From NCBI GenBank assembly GCA_938007935.1, contig CALLMD010000008.1:1-40495 (forward strand): a stretch of DNA of 40,495 nucleotides. The letters run 5' to 3'. The translations under genes and the position numbers were made by a program. The notes under the pieces were generated by a model. It was given only the letters and a program-made list of their open reading frames with translations. It did no database searches and was not told the origin of the DNA. Of this stretch, positions 27,004-35,880 are shown piece after piece (positions within the stretch are counted from its first letter, which is position 1; each line of letters starts with the position of its first letter). Source of the DNA: an uncultured Hellea sp. Lineage in GTDB: Bacteria; Pseudomonadota; Alphaproteobacteria; Caulobacterales; Maricaulaceae.

Positions 27004-28917
27004 TTATCGCCGTCTTCCGTTGTTTTTATCATCAAACAATTCAGCAAGTTTTTCAGTCATGGCGCCGCCGAGTTGTTCGACATCCATAATGGTGACAGCG
27101 CGTTTATACCAGCGCGTCACGTCATGGCCGATACCGATGGCGACGAGCTCAACATCGCTGCGATTTTCAATCTTATCGATCATAAGACGCAAGTGATTTT
27201 CAAGGTGTCCCGTTTTATTTTGGCTCTGCGTGGCGTCATCCACGGGCGCGCCGTCAGAGATAACCATCATGATACGGCGTTGTTCGGGCCGCGCCATGAT
27301 ACGGCGGTAAGCCCAGTCTAGCGCTTCGCCGTCGATATTTTCCTTCAGCAGGCCTTCGCGCATCATCAGCCCAAGATTACGTTTCGCCCGCCGCCACGGC
27401 ATATCCGCGCTTTTATAGATGATATGGCGTAAATCATTCAGCCGTCCTGGCGCTTGGGGTTTGCCTGCCGCCATCCAGTCTTGGAAACTGCGCCCGCCTT
27501 TCCAAGCCCGCGTGGTAAATCCAAGAATTTCCGCTTTCACCCCGCAGCGCTCTAAGGTTCGCGCCATAATATCGGCGCAGACGGCGGCGACCATAATGGG
27601 CCGCCCGCGCATAGAGCCAGAATTATCAATCAGGATTGTCACGATCGTATCGCGGAAATCGGTTTCTTTTTCTTCCTTGAAGGTCAGGGCCGACATGGGG
27701 TCTGTAATCACCCGCGTCAGGCGGGCCGTATCAAGTTGACCTTCCTCTAAATCAAAGGTCCAACTCCGTTGTTGCTGCGCCAAGAGACGGCGCTGCAAGC
27801 GGTTAGCAAGACGCGAAATCACCGAAGATAGACCTGCCATATGCCCGTCCAGATAACCGCGCAAACGGTCGAGCTCTTCGGTTTCGCAAAGCTCTTCAGC
27901 TTTGATCACCTCATCATGGGCCGTGCTATAAATAGTATAAGGGTCGGGTAGATTTGAGGGCTGCGGGCGCTGGGCATTGGGATTAGGCGTTTGATCGGAA
28001 TCGTCGCTTTCCCCGTCAATATTTTCAGCATCGACCATATCTTGAGGGTCGGCGCTATCATCTTCCATCGCGTCTGCGTCGGAGACTTCAGTTTGGCCCT
28101 GCTGTTCTTCTTGGGGGGTATCAGGTGTTTGATCTGGCTGCTCGTCTTCGTTTTCCGAGGATTCATCCTCTGAGTTTTCATCTTCTTCGGGATCAGCCAA
28201 ATCATTAGAGAGGTCAAAATCTTGGATTAAGTCACGCACGCTACGGCCAAATTTTTCTTGATTTGAAAGTAGGTCTTTAAGTTCCTCCATACGGGGCGCA
28301 GCTTTGGCTTCAATCTCAAGACGCCAAGCCTTCATAATACCGTCACATGATATGGGCAGAGGTCGTCCCGTTAAAACCTCACGCGCGTATAGGCCAACAG
28401 CCTCAGCAAAGGAGTTGTCATCTTTGGCGATGTCTGCATTTTGAAACCCTTTGCGCTCGGCGCGAGCGCTGAGCGCAGCATTCAGGTTATCGCCAATGCC
28501 CGCAAGGTGCTGACTGCCTAAAGCCTCAATACGGGCTTGTTCCATGGCTTCAAATACCGCCCGGGCTGGCCCTGTGCTTGGTTGGTTTTTGGCGTGGGTA
28601 AATTTATCATGAAGCGCGATGCGTAGCGCAAGACCGTCAGCCTCGCCGCGCGCTTTGGCAATTTGTTCTGGCTTAGGCTTGGGCGGTAAGCTCGGTAGCA
28701 TGACTTGGTCACGGACAATCCCCGCAACATCGCCGCCAAAGGAAACTTCCATCTCAGCTTCGCCAGCAATGGCTTTCGTCGTAGCGCCGAGGCTGCGTTT
28801 AAACTCATCGATAGGCGTGCTACTGCTCATGGCTTTTAATCTAACGTCTCTGGGGTCGGATGCAACCCGCCCTTTGAGACTCGTTGCGAGGTGACTGAGG
28901 TAATCATGCTCTGTCAC
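27004..28917 (-). CDS. cobT: Cobaltochelatase subunit CobT
   Basis: A 637-residue protein. The N-terminal part has [17 protein letters not shown], the middle (about 235-310) is an Asp/Glu-rich low-complexity linker typical of CobT, and the C-terminal third is a von Willebrand A domain with the MIDAS motif IDNSGSMRG. With CobS it forms the AAA+/VWA chaperone-like pair that works with CobN to insert cobalt in the aerobic cobalamin pathway (family knowledge). The start is GTG 28917, 9 bp after the cobS stop; ATG 28830 is an alternative because homologues often begin near that PIDEFKR segment. CobN is not in the window. Confidence 0.93.
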   Translation of the reverse strand: MTEHDYLSHLATSLKGRVASDPRDVRLKAMSSSTPIDEFKRSLGATTKAIAGEAEMEVSFGGDVAGIVRDQVMLPSLPPKPKPEQIAKARGEADGLALRIALHDKFTHAKNQPSTGPARAVFEAMEQARIEALGSQHLAGIGDNLNAALSARAERKGFQNADIAKDDNSFAEAVGLYAREVLTGRPLPISCDGIMKAWRLEIEAKAAPRMEELKDLLSNQEKFGRSVRDLIQDFDLSNDLADPEEDENSEDESSENEDEQPDQTPDTPQEEQQGQTEVSDADAMEDDSADPQDMVDAENIDGESDDSDQTPNPNAQRPQPSNLPDPYTIYSTAHDEVIKAEELCETEELDRLRGYLDGHMAGLSSVISRLANRLQRRLLAQQQRSWTFDLEEGQLDTARLTRVITDPMSALTFKEEKETDFRDTIVTILIDNSGSMRGRPIMVAAVCADIMARTLERCGVKAEILGFTTRAWKGGRSFQDWMAAGKPQAPGRLNDLRHIIYKSADMPWRRAKRNLGLMMREGLLKENIDGEALDWAYRRIMARPEQRRIMMVISDGAPVDDATQSQNKTGHLENHLRLMIDKIENRSDVELVAIGIGHDVTRWYKRAVTIMDVEQLGGAMTEKLAELFDDKNNGRRR

Positions 28918-28926
28918 AGAGTGCGT

Positions 28927-29910
28927 TTAAGCGACCAATCCGGCTGCCGCGCTTTCTGCGAGGTCTTTGCCAAAGGCGCGTTGATAAAACTCGCTTATGA
29001 TCGGACGTTCTAGCTCATCACATTTATTAAGGAATGTGAGACGGAAGGCTTGGGCCAGATCGCCGTTAAAAATACGCGCGTTTTCTGCCCAGTTCATCAC
29101 CGTGCGGGGACTCATCACCGTTGAAATATCCCCTGCGATAAAGCTACTACGCGTCATATCGGCCACGCGCACCATAGAAGCCAAAATGTCTTTACCTTCG
29201 GCGTTATCATAGCTCGGTGACTTGGCAAGCACGATGGCTTCTTCGCTGGCATGGGGCAGGTAATTTAGCTGACAGACAATCGACCAACGGTCCATCTGGC
29301 CTTGGTTGATTTGCTGCGTACCGTGATAAAGCCCTGACGTATCGCCAAGGCCAACCGTATTTGTTGTTGCGAATAGACGAAACGCCTTATGCGGCGTGAT
29401 GACTTTGTTTTGGTCAAGCAATGTCAGGCGGCCTTGGGCTTCAAGCACGCGCTGTATCACAAACATCACATCGGGGCGGCCCGCATCATATTCATCAAAA
29501 GTTAGAGCGACGGGGTTCTGCAAAGCCCATGGTAAAAGACCTTCGCGGAATTCTGTAATTTGTTTGCCGTCTTTAAGGACAATGGCATCTTTGCCGATTA
29601 GGTCAATCCGGCTGACATGAGAGTCGAGATTAATCCGCACCATTGGCCAGTTCAGCCGCGCCGCCACTTGTTCAATATGCGTTGATTTCCCCGTCCCATG
29701 ATAGCCTTGAATCATAACGCGGCGATCAAAGGCAAACCCTGCGAGGATGGCTTGTGTGGTTGGGCCGTCAAAAAGATAGGCTTCGTCCAGTTCTGGAACG
29801 AATTCACTTTTCTGACTAAAAGCTGGCACCTCCATATCGAAATCAACGTTAAAGGTTTTTCGAGCAGAGACAGTGGTGTCCGGCGCAAAAATAGGGAATT
29901 GGTCACTCAT
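28927..29910 (-). CDS. cobS: Cobaltochelatase subunit CobS (AAA+ ATPase)
   Basis: A 327-residue AAA+ ATPase. Walker A is GYHGTGKST at about residue 69, Walker B is [10 protein letters not shown], and sensor-1-like FATTNTVG follows. The N-terminal 50 residues include the conserved [19 protein letters not shown] segment. It is the ATP-driven partner of CobT. It starts 40 bp after the J-domain gene stop and is followed closely by cobT, so the three probably form one operon. Confidence 0.95.
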   Translation of the reverse strand: MSDQFPIFAPDTTVSARKTFNVDFDMEVPAFSQKSEFVPELDEAYLFDGPTTQAILAGFAFDRRVMIQGYHGTGKSTHIEQVAARLNWPMVRINLDSHVSRIDLIGKDAIVLKDGKQITEFREGLLPWALQNPVALTFDEYDAGRPDVMFVIQRVLEAQGRLTLLDQNKVITPHKAFRLFATTNTVGLGDTSGLYHGTQQINQGQMDRWSIVCQLNYLPHASEEAIVLAKSPSYDNAEGKDILASMVRVADMTRSSFIAGDISTVMSPRTVMNWAENARIFNGDLAQAFRLTFLNKCDELERPIISEFYQRAFGKDLAESAAAGLVA

Positions 29911-29950
29911 GTCGTCTGTCCGTAAAGAGGGGAATTAGGTTGTTTTCAGT

Positions 29951-30571
29951 TTAGCCAAGATTTGTTGTTTTTAGTACTTTCATGGCGCTGACAACACGTT
30001 GGAAACTTTCCTCGGTATTTCGTTTGCCTTGATTGGCATCGGGATGAAGCTGTTTAACAAGCTGTGTATAGCGTTTGCGCACATCATCTTTGGTGGCCGT
30101 ATCATCAAGTCCGAGGTCGTTAAGCGCTTTAAGCTGCATTTTTGACAGGCTACGGCGGCGCGGCGCTTCGGCTTGATCGGCAATATTGCCCTCACCAAAT
30201 ATATTATAGCCTTCGGCAGTTGCCGCTGTTGAGCCCGCTTTGCGTTTCTTTTGCGCTTGGGCGCGCTCAGCCGTGTTTTTCTTAACGTCCCATGTCGGGC
30301 GGTGACCATGGCGCGCGCCAACTTGCCATTCGGAAATATCTTCATCAGACATGCCTGAGAAGAAGTTCCAGTTTTTATTATATTCACGGGCGTGGATTGT
30401 GCAGAAATTATAATATTCCCGCAGGCGGTCTGGGCTCTTAGGCGCTTTACAGCCGCCCATGGATACGCAGCCGGACCATTCACATTCTTGTTCATTGGGA
30501 TCGACTTTTTTCTTGCCCTTATTGACGCGAATGTCGATGCCTTTGAGTTTATATTCGTAATTCTTAGCCAT
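29951..30571 (-). CDS. J-domain protein with Cys-rich N-terminal segment
   Basis: A 206-residue protein. The C-terminal ~65 residues are a J domain (LNDLGLDDTATKDDVRKRY, then HPDANQG), which stimulates Hsp70/DnaK. The HPD is present. The N-terminal part is unlike DnaJ: it has CEWSGC, GGCKAPKSPDRL, EYYNFC and H within about 35 residues, a possible metal site, and no G/F-rich region. It lies ahead of cobS-cobT and divergent from bolA, an arrangement I recognise from many alphaproteobacteria. AGG sits about 5 bp before the ATG. Confidence 0.92.
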   Translation of the reverse strand: MAKNYEYKLKGIDIRVNKGKKKVDPNEQECEWSGCVSMGGCKAPKSPDRLREYYNFCTIHAREYNKNWNFFSGMSDEDISEWQVGARHGHRPTWDVKKNTAERAQAQKKRKAGSTAATAEGYNIFGEGNIADQAEAPRRRSLSKMQLKALNDLGLDDTATKDDVRKRYTQLVKQLHPDANQGKRNTEESFQRVVSAMKVLKTTNLG

Positions 30572-30616
30572 GATACCTATATGAGGTTAAGTGTGAAATA
30601 GTAAGGACTGCACAAA

Positions 30617-30895
30617 ATGGGCATTATTGGGTCAGCAATCAAGGAAAAATTAGAACAAAGTTTCAATCCGTCACACCTTGAGGTCATTGATGAGAGCCAT
30701 AAACATGCCCATCATGCGGGCGCTAAGGCCCATGCCGCGGATGGTGGCAGCGCTGAAAGCCATTTTCAGGTCGTTATTGTGAGCGAAAAATTTGCCGGAT
30801 TAAGCCGTCTCGCCAAACATCGCGCCGTTTTAGATGTGCTAGCCGACGAAATGAAGCTGATACATGCTTTTTCGCTAGATGCCAGCGAGGGTTAG
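30617..30895 (+). CDS. BolA family protein
   Basis: A 92-residue BolA-like protein of usual length. It has FNPSHLEVIDESHKHAHHAG near the N-terminus, SHFQVVIVSEKFAGLS (class II KH-like fold) and the HRAVLDVLADEM helix, then an IHAFSLDA end. BolA proteins pair with monothiol glutaredoxins in iron-sulfur handling or act in stress adaptation; no glutaredoxin is adjacent. AAGGA lies 9 bp before the ATG. It diverges from the J-domain gene across 45 bp, and its stop overlaps the converging amidohydrolase gene by 4 bp. Confidence 0.93.
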   Translation: MGIIGSAIKEKLEQSFNPSHLEVIDESHKHAHHAGAKAHAADGGSAESHFQVVIVSEKFAGLSRLAKHRAVLDVLADEMKLIHAFSLDASEG

Positions 30896-32559
30896 TTAAG
30901 TTTCTTTCCAGCCACCCATGTCTCTAACACTTTTATGTCTTTGAGTGCATAGGGTGCCGTCTCTAATGGATTTTTATCTAATATAATGAAATCCGCCCAT
31001 TTTCCAGGCTCCAAGCTTCCGAGTTTGTCGTCTTGAAATGCACCATAGGCATTTTCAATCGTCATCGCTTTTAAGGCTTCAGGTGTAGATAGGGCTTGGT
31101 CCATATACCATCCCTTTTTGTCTCGGGGCGCATCTAAGGCTTTTCGGTTAACCGCAAAATAGAGCGTTTCCATAGGCCTCCAAGGCTCACCCGGCAGGTC
31201 TGAATTCATCATCAGCCGACCACCCGTTTTCAGGATTGTCTGCCACGCATAGGCATGTTGGATACGCTCAGCTCCGACGCGGTCTTCCGCCCATTTACTA
31301 TCACCAACTGCGTGAGATGATTGCATACTGGCGATAACACCTAATTGGCTTTGCCGTTTATAAAAGTCAGGTAAAACCACTTGGGCATGTTCAATGCGCC
31401 AGCGGTGGTCCAAATCAGGTTTTTGTGAAAGCCGTAATTCATAGCTGGCAATGACACAATCATTGCCTTCATCGCCAATGGCATGAACAGCCATTTGAAA
31501 CCCTTTATCTGCGGCTTGTTCTGCGAGTTTATCAATCTCATCAAGATGGATGCGCGCTGTTGGTTTGGCCTCTTCGGGTTTGTCAGAATAAGGCGCTTTC
31601 ATCATTGCCGTTCGTGAACCGAGAGAGCCATCATAAAAAACTTTTATACTGCGCACGTCAAAGAAGTCTTCGGGATCATCCAAAGGCCCGTTTGAAAACC
31701 AGCTCTCCATGAGGGGTTTGTTATTTCCATCAAGCATCCCGTAAACCCGAATGGGCAGTGCCCCTTTTTCGGCAAGGGATTGAAAAGCTTTGACATCTTG
31801 GGGCGTCATACCCGCTTCGTGCACGGAGGTCACACCTGCTTCTCCCATAAGAGAGAGCCCGGCCATAATTGCGTTTTCAAGCTGCTCTTGTGAGGTCTCA
31901 GGGACATGTTTGTTCACTAAACTTTGAGCCAGAGTGAGCAAGACTCCGGAGGGCTCTCCATTTTCACGGCGCAAAATATTACCGACCTCAGGATCAAGAG
32001 TTTGAGTAGTGATGCCTGCGATGTCTAACGCCGCACCATTATAAAACCCTGCAAAGCCATGCAGACTTTCAAGCTTTACCGGATTATCACGAAAGGCCGC
32101 ATCAAGGACGGCGCGGTCGGGATAACCAATCGTGCCAAAGACGCCTTCATCCCAGCCTTGCCCGATGAGCCATTGGCCTTTCTTTGGGTTGGGGTAATGT
32201 GCCTTTAGGCGTTCAGCCATGTCTTCTGCGCTTTGAACGCCGACCAAATTAGCTTTAACTGCGTCCATGCCAAGCTCGCGCACATGGACGTGGCTGTCGA
32301 TAATGCCCGGCATTACCGTTTTGCCTTTAAGGTCTATGACCGTGACATTATCAGAGGTTGTGCGGTTCTTAGATGGACCAATATTGATAATTTTATTATC
32401 CTTAATCGTCATCGAGGCCGCGCCAGGCTGCTCTTGGTTCATTGTTAAAATATGACCATTCTCAAAGACGGTGTAGCTATCTGTATCAAGCATAGTCTCT
32501 GATTGGTTACACGCCGTTAAAAAAGCGGCGGAGATTATCAGGCTATATCTTAGATACAT
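30892..32559 (-). CDS. Amidohydrolase-family (YtcJ-like) lipoprotein
   Basis: A 555-residue metal-dependent amidohydrolase of the YtcJ-like amidohydrolase-3 group. The ATG at 32559 begins MYLRYSLIISAAFLTAC, a lipoprotein signal with the lipidated Cys at 17; a start 30 bp upstream would spoil it and overlap the previous gene. The barrel carries PGIIDSHVHV (HxH metal ligands), YDGSLGSRTAMM, HAIGDEGND, RWRIEHAQVV and the C-terminal ADFIILDKNPL that is standard for the superfamily. Substrate is unknown. It begins 1 bp after the CNNM gene stop, so it is the last gene of the aroK operon and acts on the envelope side. Confidence 0.9.
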   Translation of the reverse strand: MYLRYSLIISAAFLTACNQSETMLDTDSYTVFENGHILTMNQEQPGAASMTIKDNKIINIGPSKNRTTSDNVTVIDLKGKTVMPGIIDSHVHVRELGMDAVKANLVGVQSAEDMAERLKAHYPNPKKGQWLIGQGWDEGVFGTIGYPDRAVLDAAFRDNPVKLESLHGFAGFYNGAALDIAGITTQTLDPEVGNILRRENGEPSGVLLTLAQSLVNKHVPETSQEQLENAIMAGLSLMGEAGVTSVHEAGMTPQDVKAFQSLAEKGALPIRVYGMLDGNNKPLMESWFSNGPLDDPEDFFDVRSIKVFYDGSLGSRTAMMKAPYSDKPEEAKPTARIHLDEIDKLAEQAADKGFQMAVHAIGDEGNDCVIASYELRLSQKPDLDHRWRIEHAQVVLPDFYKRQSQLGVIASMQSSHAVGDSKWAEDRVGAERIQHAYAWQTILKTGGRLMMNSDLPGEPWRPMETLYFAVNRKALDAPRDKKGWYMDQALSTPEALKAMTIENAYGAFQDDKLGSLEPGKWADFIILDKNPLETAPYALKDIKVLETWVAGKKLN

Positions 32560-32560
32560 A

Positions 32561-33880
32561 TTATGACTCGTCGCGTTGATCAGGTTCAAAGGTCTTGGTA
32601 ATTTTCAAGGCGCGGATTTGATTGCGTTCGCGTTCTAGAATTTCAAAGCGGTAGCCATAATAGGCGAATGTCTGTCCGATGTCAGGAATTGTTTGGCTTT
32701 CATGTATGACGAGCCCCGCAATCGTCACAGCTTCATCATCTGGCAGTTTCCAGTCCATGGCGCGGTTTACGTCCCTGACAGCTGTTTCGCCTTTCACAAT
32801 CGCGCTTCCATTTTTCTGCCGCGTGACGCCTTGAACATCTTCATCATATTCATCTTGAATATCCCCAACAATTTCTTCAAGAATATCTTCAAGGGTTAAG
32901 ACCCCCATCAGTGCCCCATATTCGTCAACTACAAGGGCGAAATGCTCACGCTTTTGTTGGAAGGCGCGAAGCTGTTTCACAACTGAGGTTGTTTCAGGAA
33001 CAAACCAAGCGTCACGGGAAATCTTTTTGGCATCTATTTGAGAAAAATCGCCATTCATTTTGGAAATGGCCTTGAGCATGTCCTTGGCATGTAAAACCCC
33101 AACGACATTATCAATGTCATCTTGGTAGAGCGGGACGCGGGTATGACCTGAGTTTAGCATCTCTTTCACGATTTGCTCAGGCTCGATATCGGCATCAATC
33201 ATGACCATGTTCTTGCGATGCGTCATGACATCTTCTAGGTCAAGTTCACCAATTTCGAGCACGCCATAAATCTGATCGCGCGCGCGTTTGGCCATGCCGC
33301 CTTCTTCGAGGTGAAGATCAACCGCGCCTTTAATATCATCTGCCGCTGTCCACGCCGATGCGTTGCTATCAAACCCAAATAAACGCAGCGTCGCATTGAC
33401 GATGATTTGAACCACAGAAACAATTGGCGCGAATATTTTGACGATGAAACTTATTGGCCGCGCAACGCGCAGGGCTAATTTGTCGGGATTTGAAATAGCG
33501 TAGGTTTTAGGTAAAACCTCCGCGAAAATTAAAATGAGTACTGTCATTACGATGGTGGCCAAAGCTAGCGCTAAGCCGCCTGCGCCAAATAAATTGGTAA
33601 AGAGGGCTGTTGTTAAAACAGAAGCTAGAATATTGACGAGATTATTCCCAAGCAGGATTCCGCCTAAAAGCCGTTCACGCATATTTAAAAGCCGAGAGAC
33701 AATTGAAGCGCGTTTATCACCGTCTTTTTCGGCGGTATGCATGCGTGATCGCGATGCCGCTGTTAAAGCTGTTTCTGAGCTTGAGAAAAAACCGGAAAAA
33801 ACCAAAAGGCAAAGTATGATTACAATCAGCGCTATGTTCTCGGGTTGGCCTAAAGCCTGAATGAAGGAACTGTCAGACAT
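32561..33880 (-). CDS. CNNM/CorC-family transporter (DUF21, CBS pair, CorC_HlyC)
   Basis: A 439-residue membrane protein. The N-terminal DUF21 domain (about 15-200) has several hydrophobic helices and the signature FSGFFSSSETALTAASRSR. A CBS-pair follows (about 215-335, with DVMTHRKNMVMIDAD and HFALVVDEYGALMGVLTLED). The C-terminal CorC_HlyC domain holds IVKGETAVRDVNR and ends near DQRDES. Family members are implicated in Mg2+ or other divalent cation transport; the old name hemolysin-related is misleading. Its ATG directly follows the aroB stop. Confidence 0.93.
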   Translation of the reverse strand: MSDSSFIQALGQPENIALIVIILCLLVFSGFFSSSETALTAASRSRMHTAEKDGDKRASIVSRLLNMRERLLGGILLGNNLVNILASVLTTALFTNLFGAGGLALALATIVMTVLILIFAEVLPKTYAISNPDKLALRVARPISFIVKIFAPIVSVVQIIVNATLRLFGFDSNASAWTAADDIKGAVDLHLEEGGMAKRARDQIYGVLEIGELDLEDVMTHRKNMVMIDADIEPEQIVKEMLNSGHTRVPLYQDDIDNVVGVLHAKDMLKAISKMNGDFSQIDAKKISRDAWFVPETTSVVKQLRAFQQKREHFALVVDEYGALMGVLTLEDILEEIVGDIQDEYDEDVQGVTRQKNGSAIVKGETAVRDVNRAMDWKLPDDEAVTIAGLVIHESQTIPDIGQTFAYYGYRFEILERERNQIRALKITKTFEPDQRDES

Positions 33881-35011
33881 CTATTTTGAATTCACCTTTT
33901 CGGAGAGTGTTTTAAGGTAGGCATGCGCCTTGGAACGTGAAGCGCCTCTTTGAACAAAAGATTCTCCAATTGATTTGGCTAAAATCAGTGTCAGATTTCC
34001 GCCTTCATTTTTTTTATCTTGATTCATATGGTCAATGAGTGCGTCAGAGTTTTTCAAAAGATGTGCGACATCATTGATAGAGGTGAGTCCTGTTTTATCT
34101 AAATGTTTTTTAAGCGTGTTAACGTCGTCCAAAACACAATGACCCTGTAAAGCACTAAATTCAAAGGCCATTTCCATACCTGCGCTTACGGCTTCGCCAT
34201 GTAGCAAATCGCCAGAATATCCTGCTTCTAACTCTAAAGCATGTGCAAAGGTATGGCCAAGATTTAACAGCGCGCGCTCGCCGCGTTCTCTCTCATCGGC
34301 GGCAACGATGCGGGCTTTGGTTTGACAAGATATGGCAACAGCCTGCGCGATGGCCTCTGGTTTTAAGGTTAGTACATCAGCTCCGTTTTCATCAAGCCAA
34401 TCAAAGAAGGCTCTATCGCCTAAGAGGCCATATTTTAGAACTTCAGCATATCCTGCCTTTAATTCTCGAACGGGTAAGGTTTTTAACACAGAGGTATCAG
34501 CAATAACGAGCTGAGGCTGATAAAAAGCCCCAATAAGGTTTTTCCCATATTTATTATTAATCGCCGTTTTTCCGCCAACTGAACTATCGACTTGCGCCAG
34601 CAGCGTTGTTGGAATCTGAATGAACTGACAACCGCGTTTATATATGCTTGCCGCAAACCCTGTTAAATCCCCTATTACGCCGCCGCCAAAAGCAACGATC
34701 GTATCATTGCGATCAAACCCAGCCTCAAATAATTTATCTAAAACAGACTGAAGACCTTCAAAGCTTTTTTGACTTTCGCCCACAGGCAACACAATCATAT
34801 ATTTTTCATATGCCGAGAGCGCCGTTTCTATGGCTTTCCCATGAAGCGCATAGACGTTCTCATCTGTTACAATCGCTGTTCTGCATGCTTGAAGATGAGG
34901 CTCGATAAGCGCGCCCGCTTGAGACAAGAGGTTATCCCCGATGATAATATCATAGCTCCGATGACCTAAATCAACGGTCACTGATTTTGAGGCATTACTA
35001 GCTTGGGTCAT
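33881..35011 (-). CDS. aroB: 3-dehydroquinate synthase
   Basis: A 376-residue NAD- and metal-dependent synthase converting DAHP to 3-dehydroquinate, the second shikimate step. Motifs visible: DENVYALHG, PVGESQKSFEGLQ, FGGGVIGDLTGFAAS, TTLLAQVDSSVGGKTAIN, the metal ligand Glu in GYAEVLKYG and His residues in LGHTFAHALE and LHGEAVSAGM. Length is normal. Its ATG overlaps the aroK stop by 4 bp (ATGA), so the two are translationally coupled. Confidence 0.97.
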   Translation of the reverse strand: MTQASNASKSVTVDLGHRSYDIIIGDNLLSQAGALIEPHLQACRTAIVTDENVYALHGKAIETALSAYEKYMIVLPVGESQKSFEGLQSVLDKLFEAGFDRNDTIVAFGGGVIGDLTGFAASIYKRGCQFIQIPTTLLAQVDSSVGGKTAINNKYGKNLIGAFYQPQLVIADTSVLKTLPVRELKAGYAEVLKYGLLGDRAFFDWLDENGADVLTLKPEAIAQAVAISCQTKARIVAADERERGERALLNLGHTFAHALELEAGYSGDLLHGEAVSAGMEMAFEFSALQGHCVLDDVNTLKKHLDKTGLTSINDVAHLLKNSDALIDHMNQDKKNEGGNLTLILAKSIGESFVQRGASRSKAHAYLKTLSEKVNSK

Positions 35012-35550
35012 TCTACCAGCTTTTTCTCGTAAGCTTGTAGAGCTTTAACGACACGGTTAACTGTCCGGATATGAGGTCCATTTGCAATATCAACCTTTAT
35101 ATGCGCTTCTTTGTAAATAGGATAGCGGACATCCATTAATTCGCGCATCTTTTGTCGGGGGTTATTCACCTGTAAAAGTGGGCGCGTATTTTTACGGCTA
35201 ACGCGTTCCATAATCGTTTCAAAATCACCTTTGAGCCATATAGTGACAGCAGTTGCTTTTAGAATTTTACGTGTCTTTGCTGGAATAAATGCGCCGCCGC
35301 CAGTTGCCAATATGATCGGCTTTCCGTCTAGAAGGCGTTCGATAACGCGCCTTTCGCCTTCCCGAAAGGCCTCCTCGCCATGGTCACGAAAATAGCCCGC
35401 GACGGTCCTACCTGACGCTTGCTCAATTTCATCATCACTATCGAAAAATTCACGATCTAGCTTCTTCGCTAGCCGTCTTCCGACAGTCGTTTTACCCACA
35501 CCCATCAAGCCAACAAGGGCTATGGGGCGTGTTGTTATGTCCGGGCTCAT
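35008..35550 (-). CDS. aroK: Shikimate kinase
   Basis: A 180-residue P-loop kinase that phosphorylates shikimate. Walker A is GLMGVGKTTVGRRLA, the substrate-binding DSDDEIEQ follows, then FREGE, ILATGGGAF and NTRPLL (lid and adenine region). ATG 35550 is chosen because AAGGAA lies a few bases upstream and the length matches the family; ATG 35586 would add 12 residues and has no visible ribosome site. It heads the operon aroK-aroB-CNNM-amidohydrolase. The 172 bp between it and the divergent small membrane-peptide gene should hold both promoters. Confidence 0.94.
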   Translation of the reverse strand: MSPDITTRPIALVGLMGVGKTTVGRRLAKKLDREFFDSDDEIEQASGRTVAGYFRDHGEEAFREGERRVIERLLDGKPIILATGGGAFIPAKTRKILKATAVTIWLKGDFETIMERVSRKNTRPLLQVNNPRQKMRELMDVRYPIYKEAHIKVDIANGPHIRTVNRVVKALQAYEKKLVE

Positions 35551-35722
35551 CAGCCTATTCCTTGCCTCGCTTACTGACCTGCTCATCATATGTATATGGA
35601 ACTGGTAGTAATTACGAAAATTTGCCTTAATATGAGCGCAAAATAGGCTATGCTCAATACTTAAAGCAAAAATTTGCGTCGAAATCGACCAAGAGACATA
35701 AATCAAGAATAAGGGCCTTGCA

Positions 35723-35863
35723 GTGAAAAAAATAACCACTAGCGCTATCATCCTTGCAATTTTACTGCTTCTAGCCTTCTTTTGGCTACTTTCTCAGGCC
35801 TCGCCAGAGCATGCGCCGCAAGAGGTTGTGACGATAGAACTGCCTGATACATTCGAGAAATAG
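35723..35863 (+). CDS. 46-residue single-helix membrane peptide
   Basis: A GTG-started frame preceded by AAGGG (35710-35714) 8 bp upstream, a strong ribosome site. It encodes a Lys-Lys N-terminus, one hydrophobic helix (IILAILLLLAFFWLLS, residues ~9-24) and a short acidic tail ending DTFEK. This predicts an inner-membrane peptide with its C-terminus in the periplasm. Its stop is 17 bp before the secreted-protein gene at 35881, so the two are likely co-transcribed. I do not recognise a family. The good ribosome site, the KK-helix pattern and the spacing make it more than a chance frame. Confidence 0.65.
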   Translation: MKKITTSAIILAILLLLAFFWLLSQASPEHAPQEVVTIELPDTFEK

Positions 35864-35880
35864 TCCTTAAAATAGGCGAT

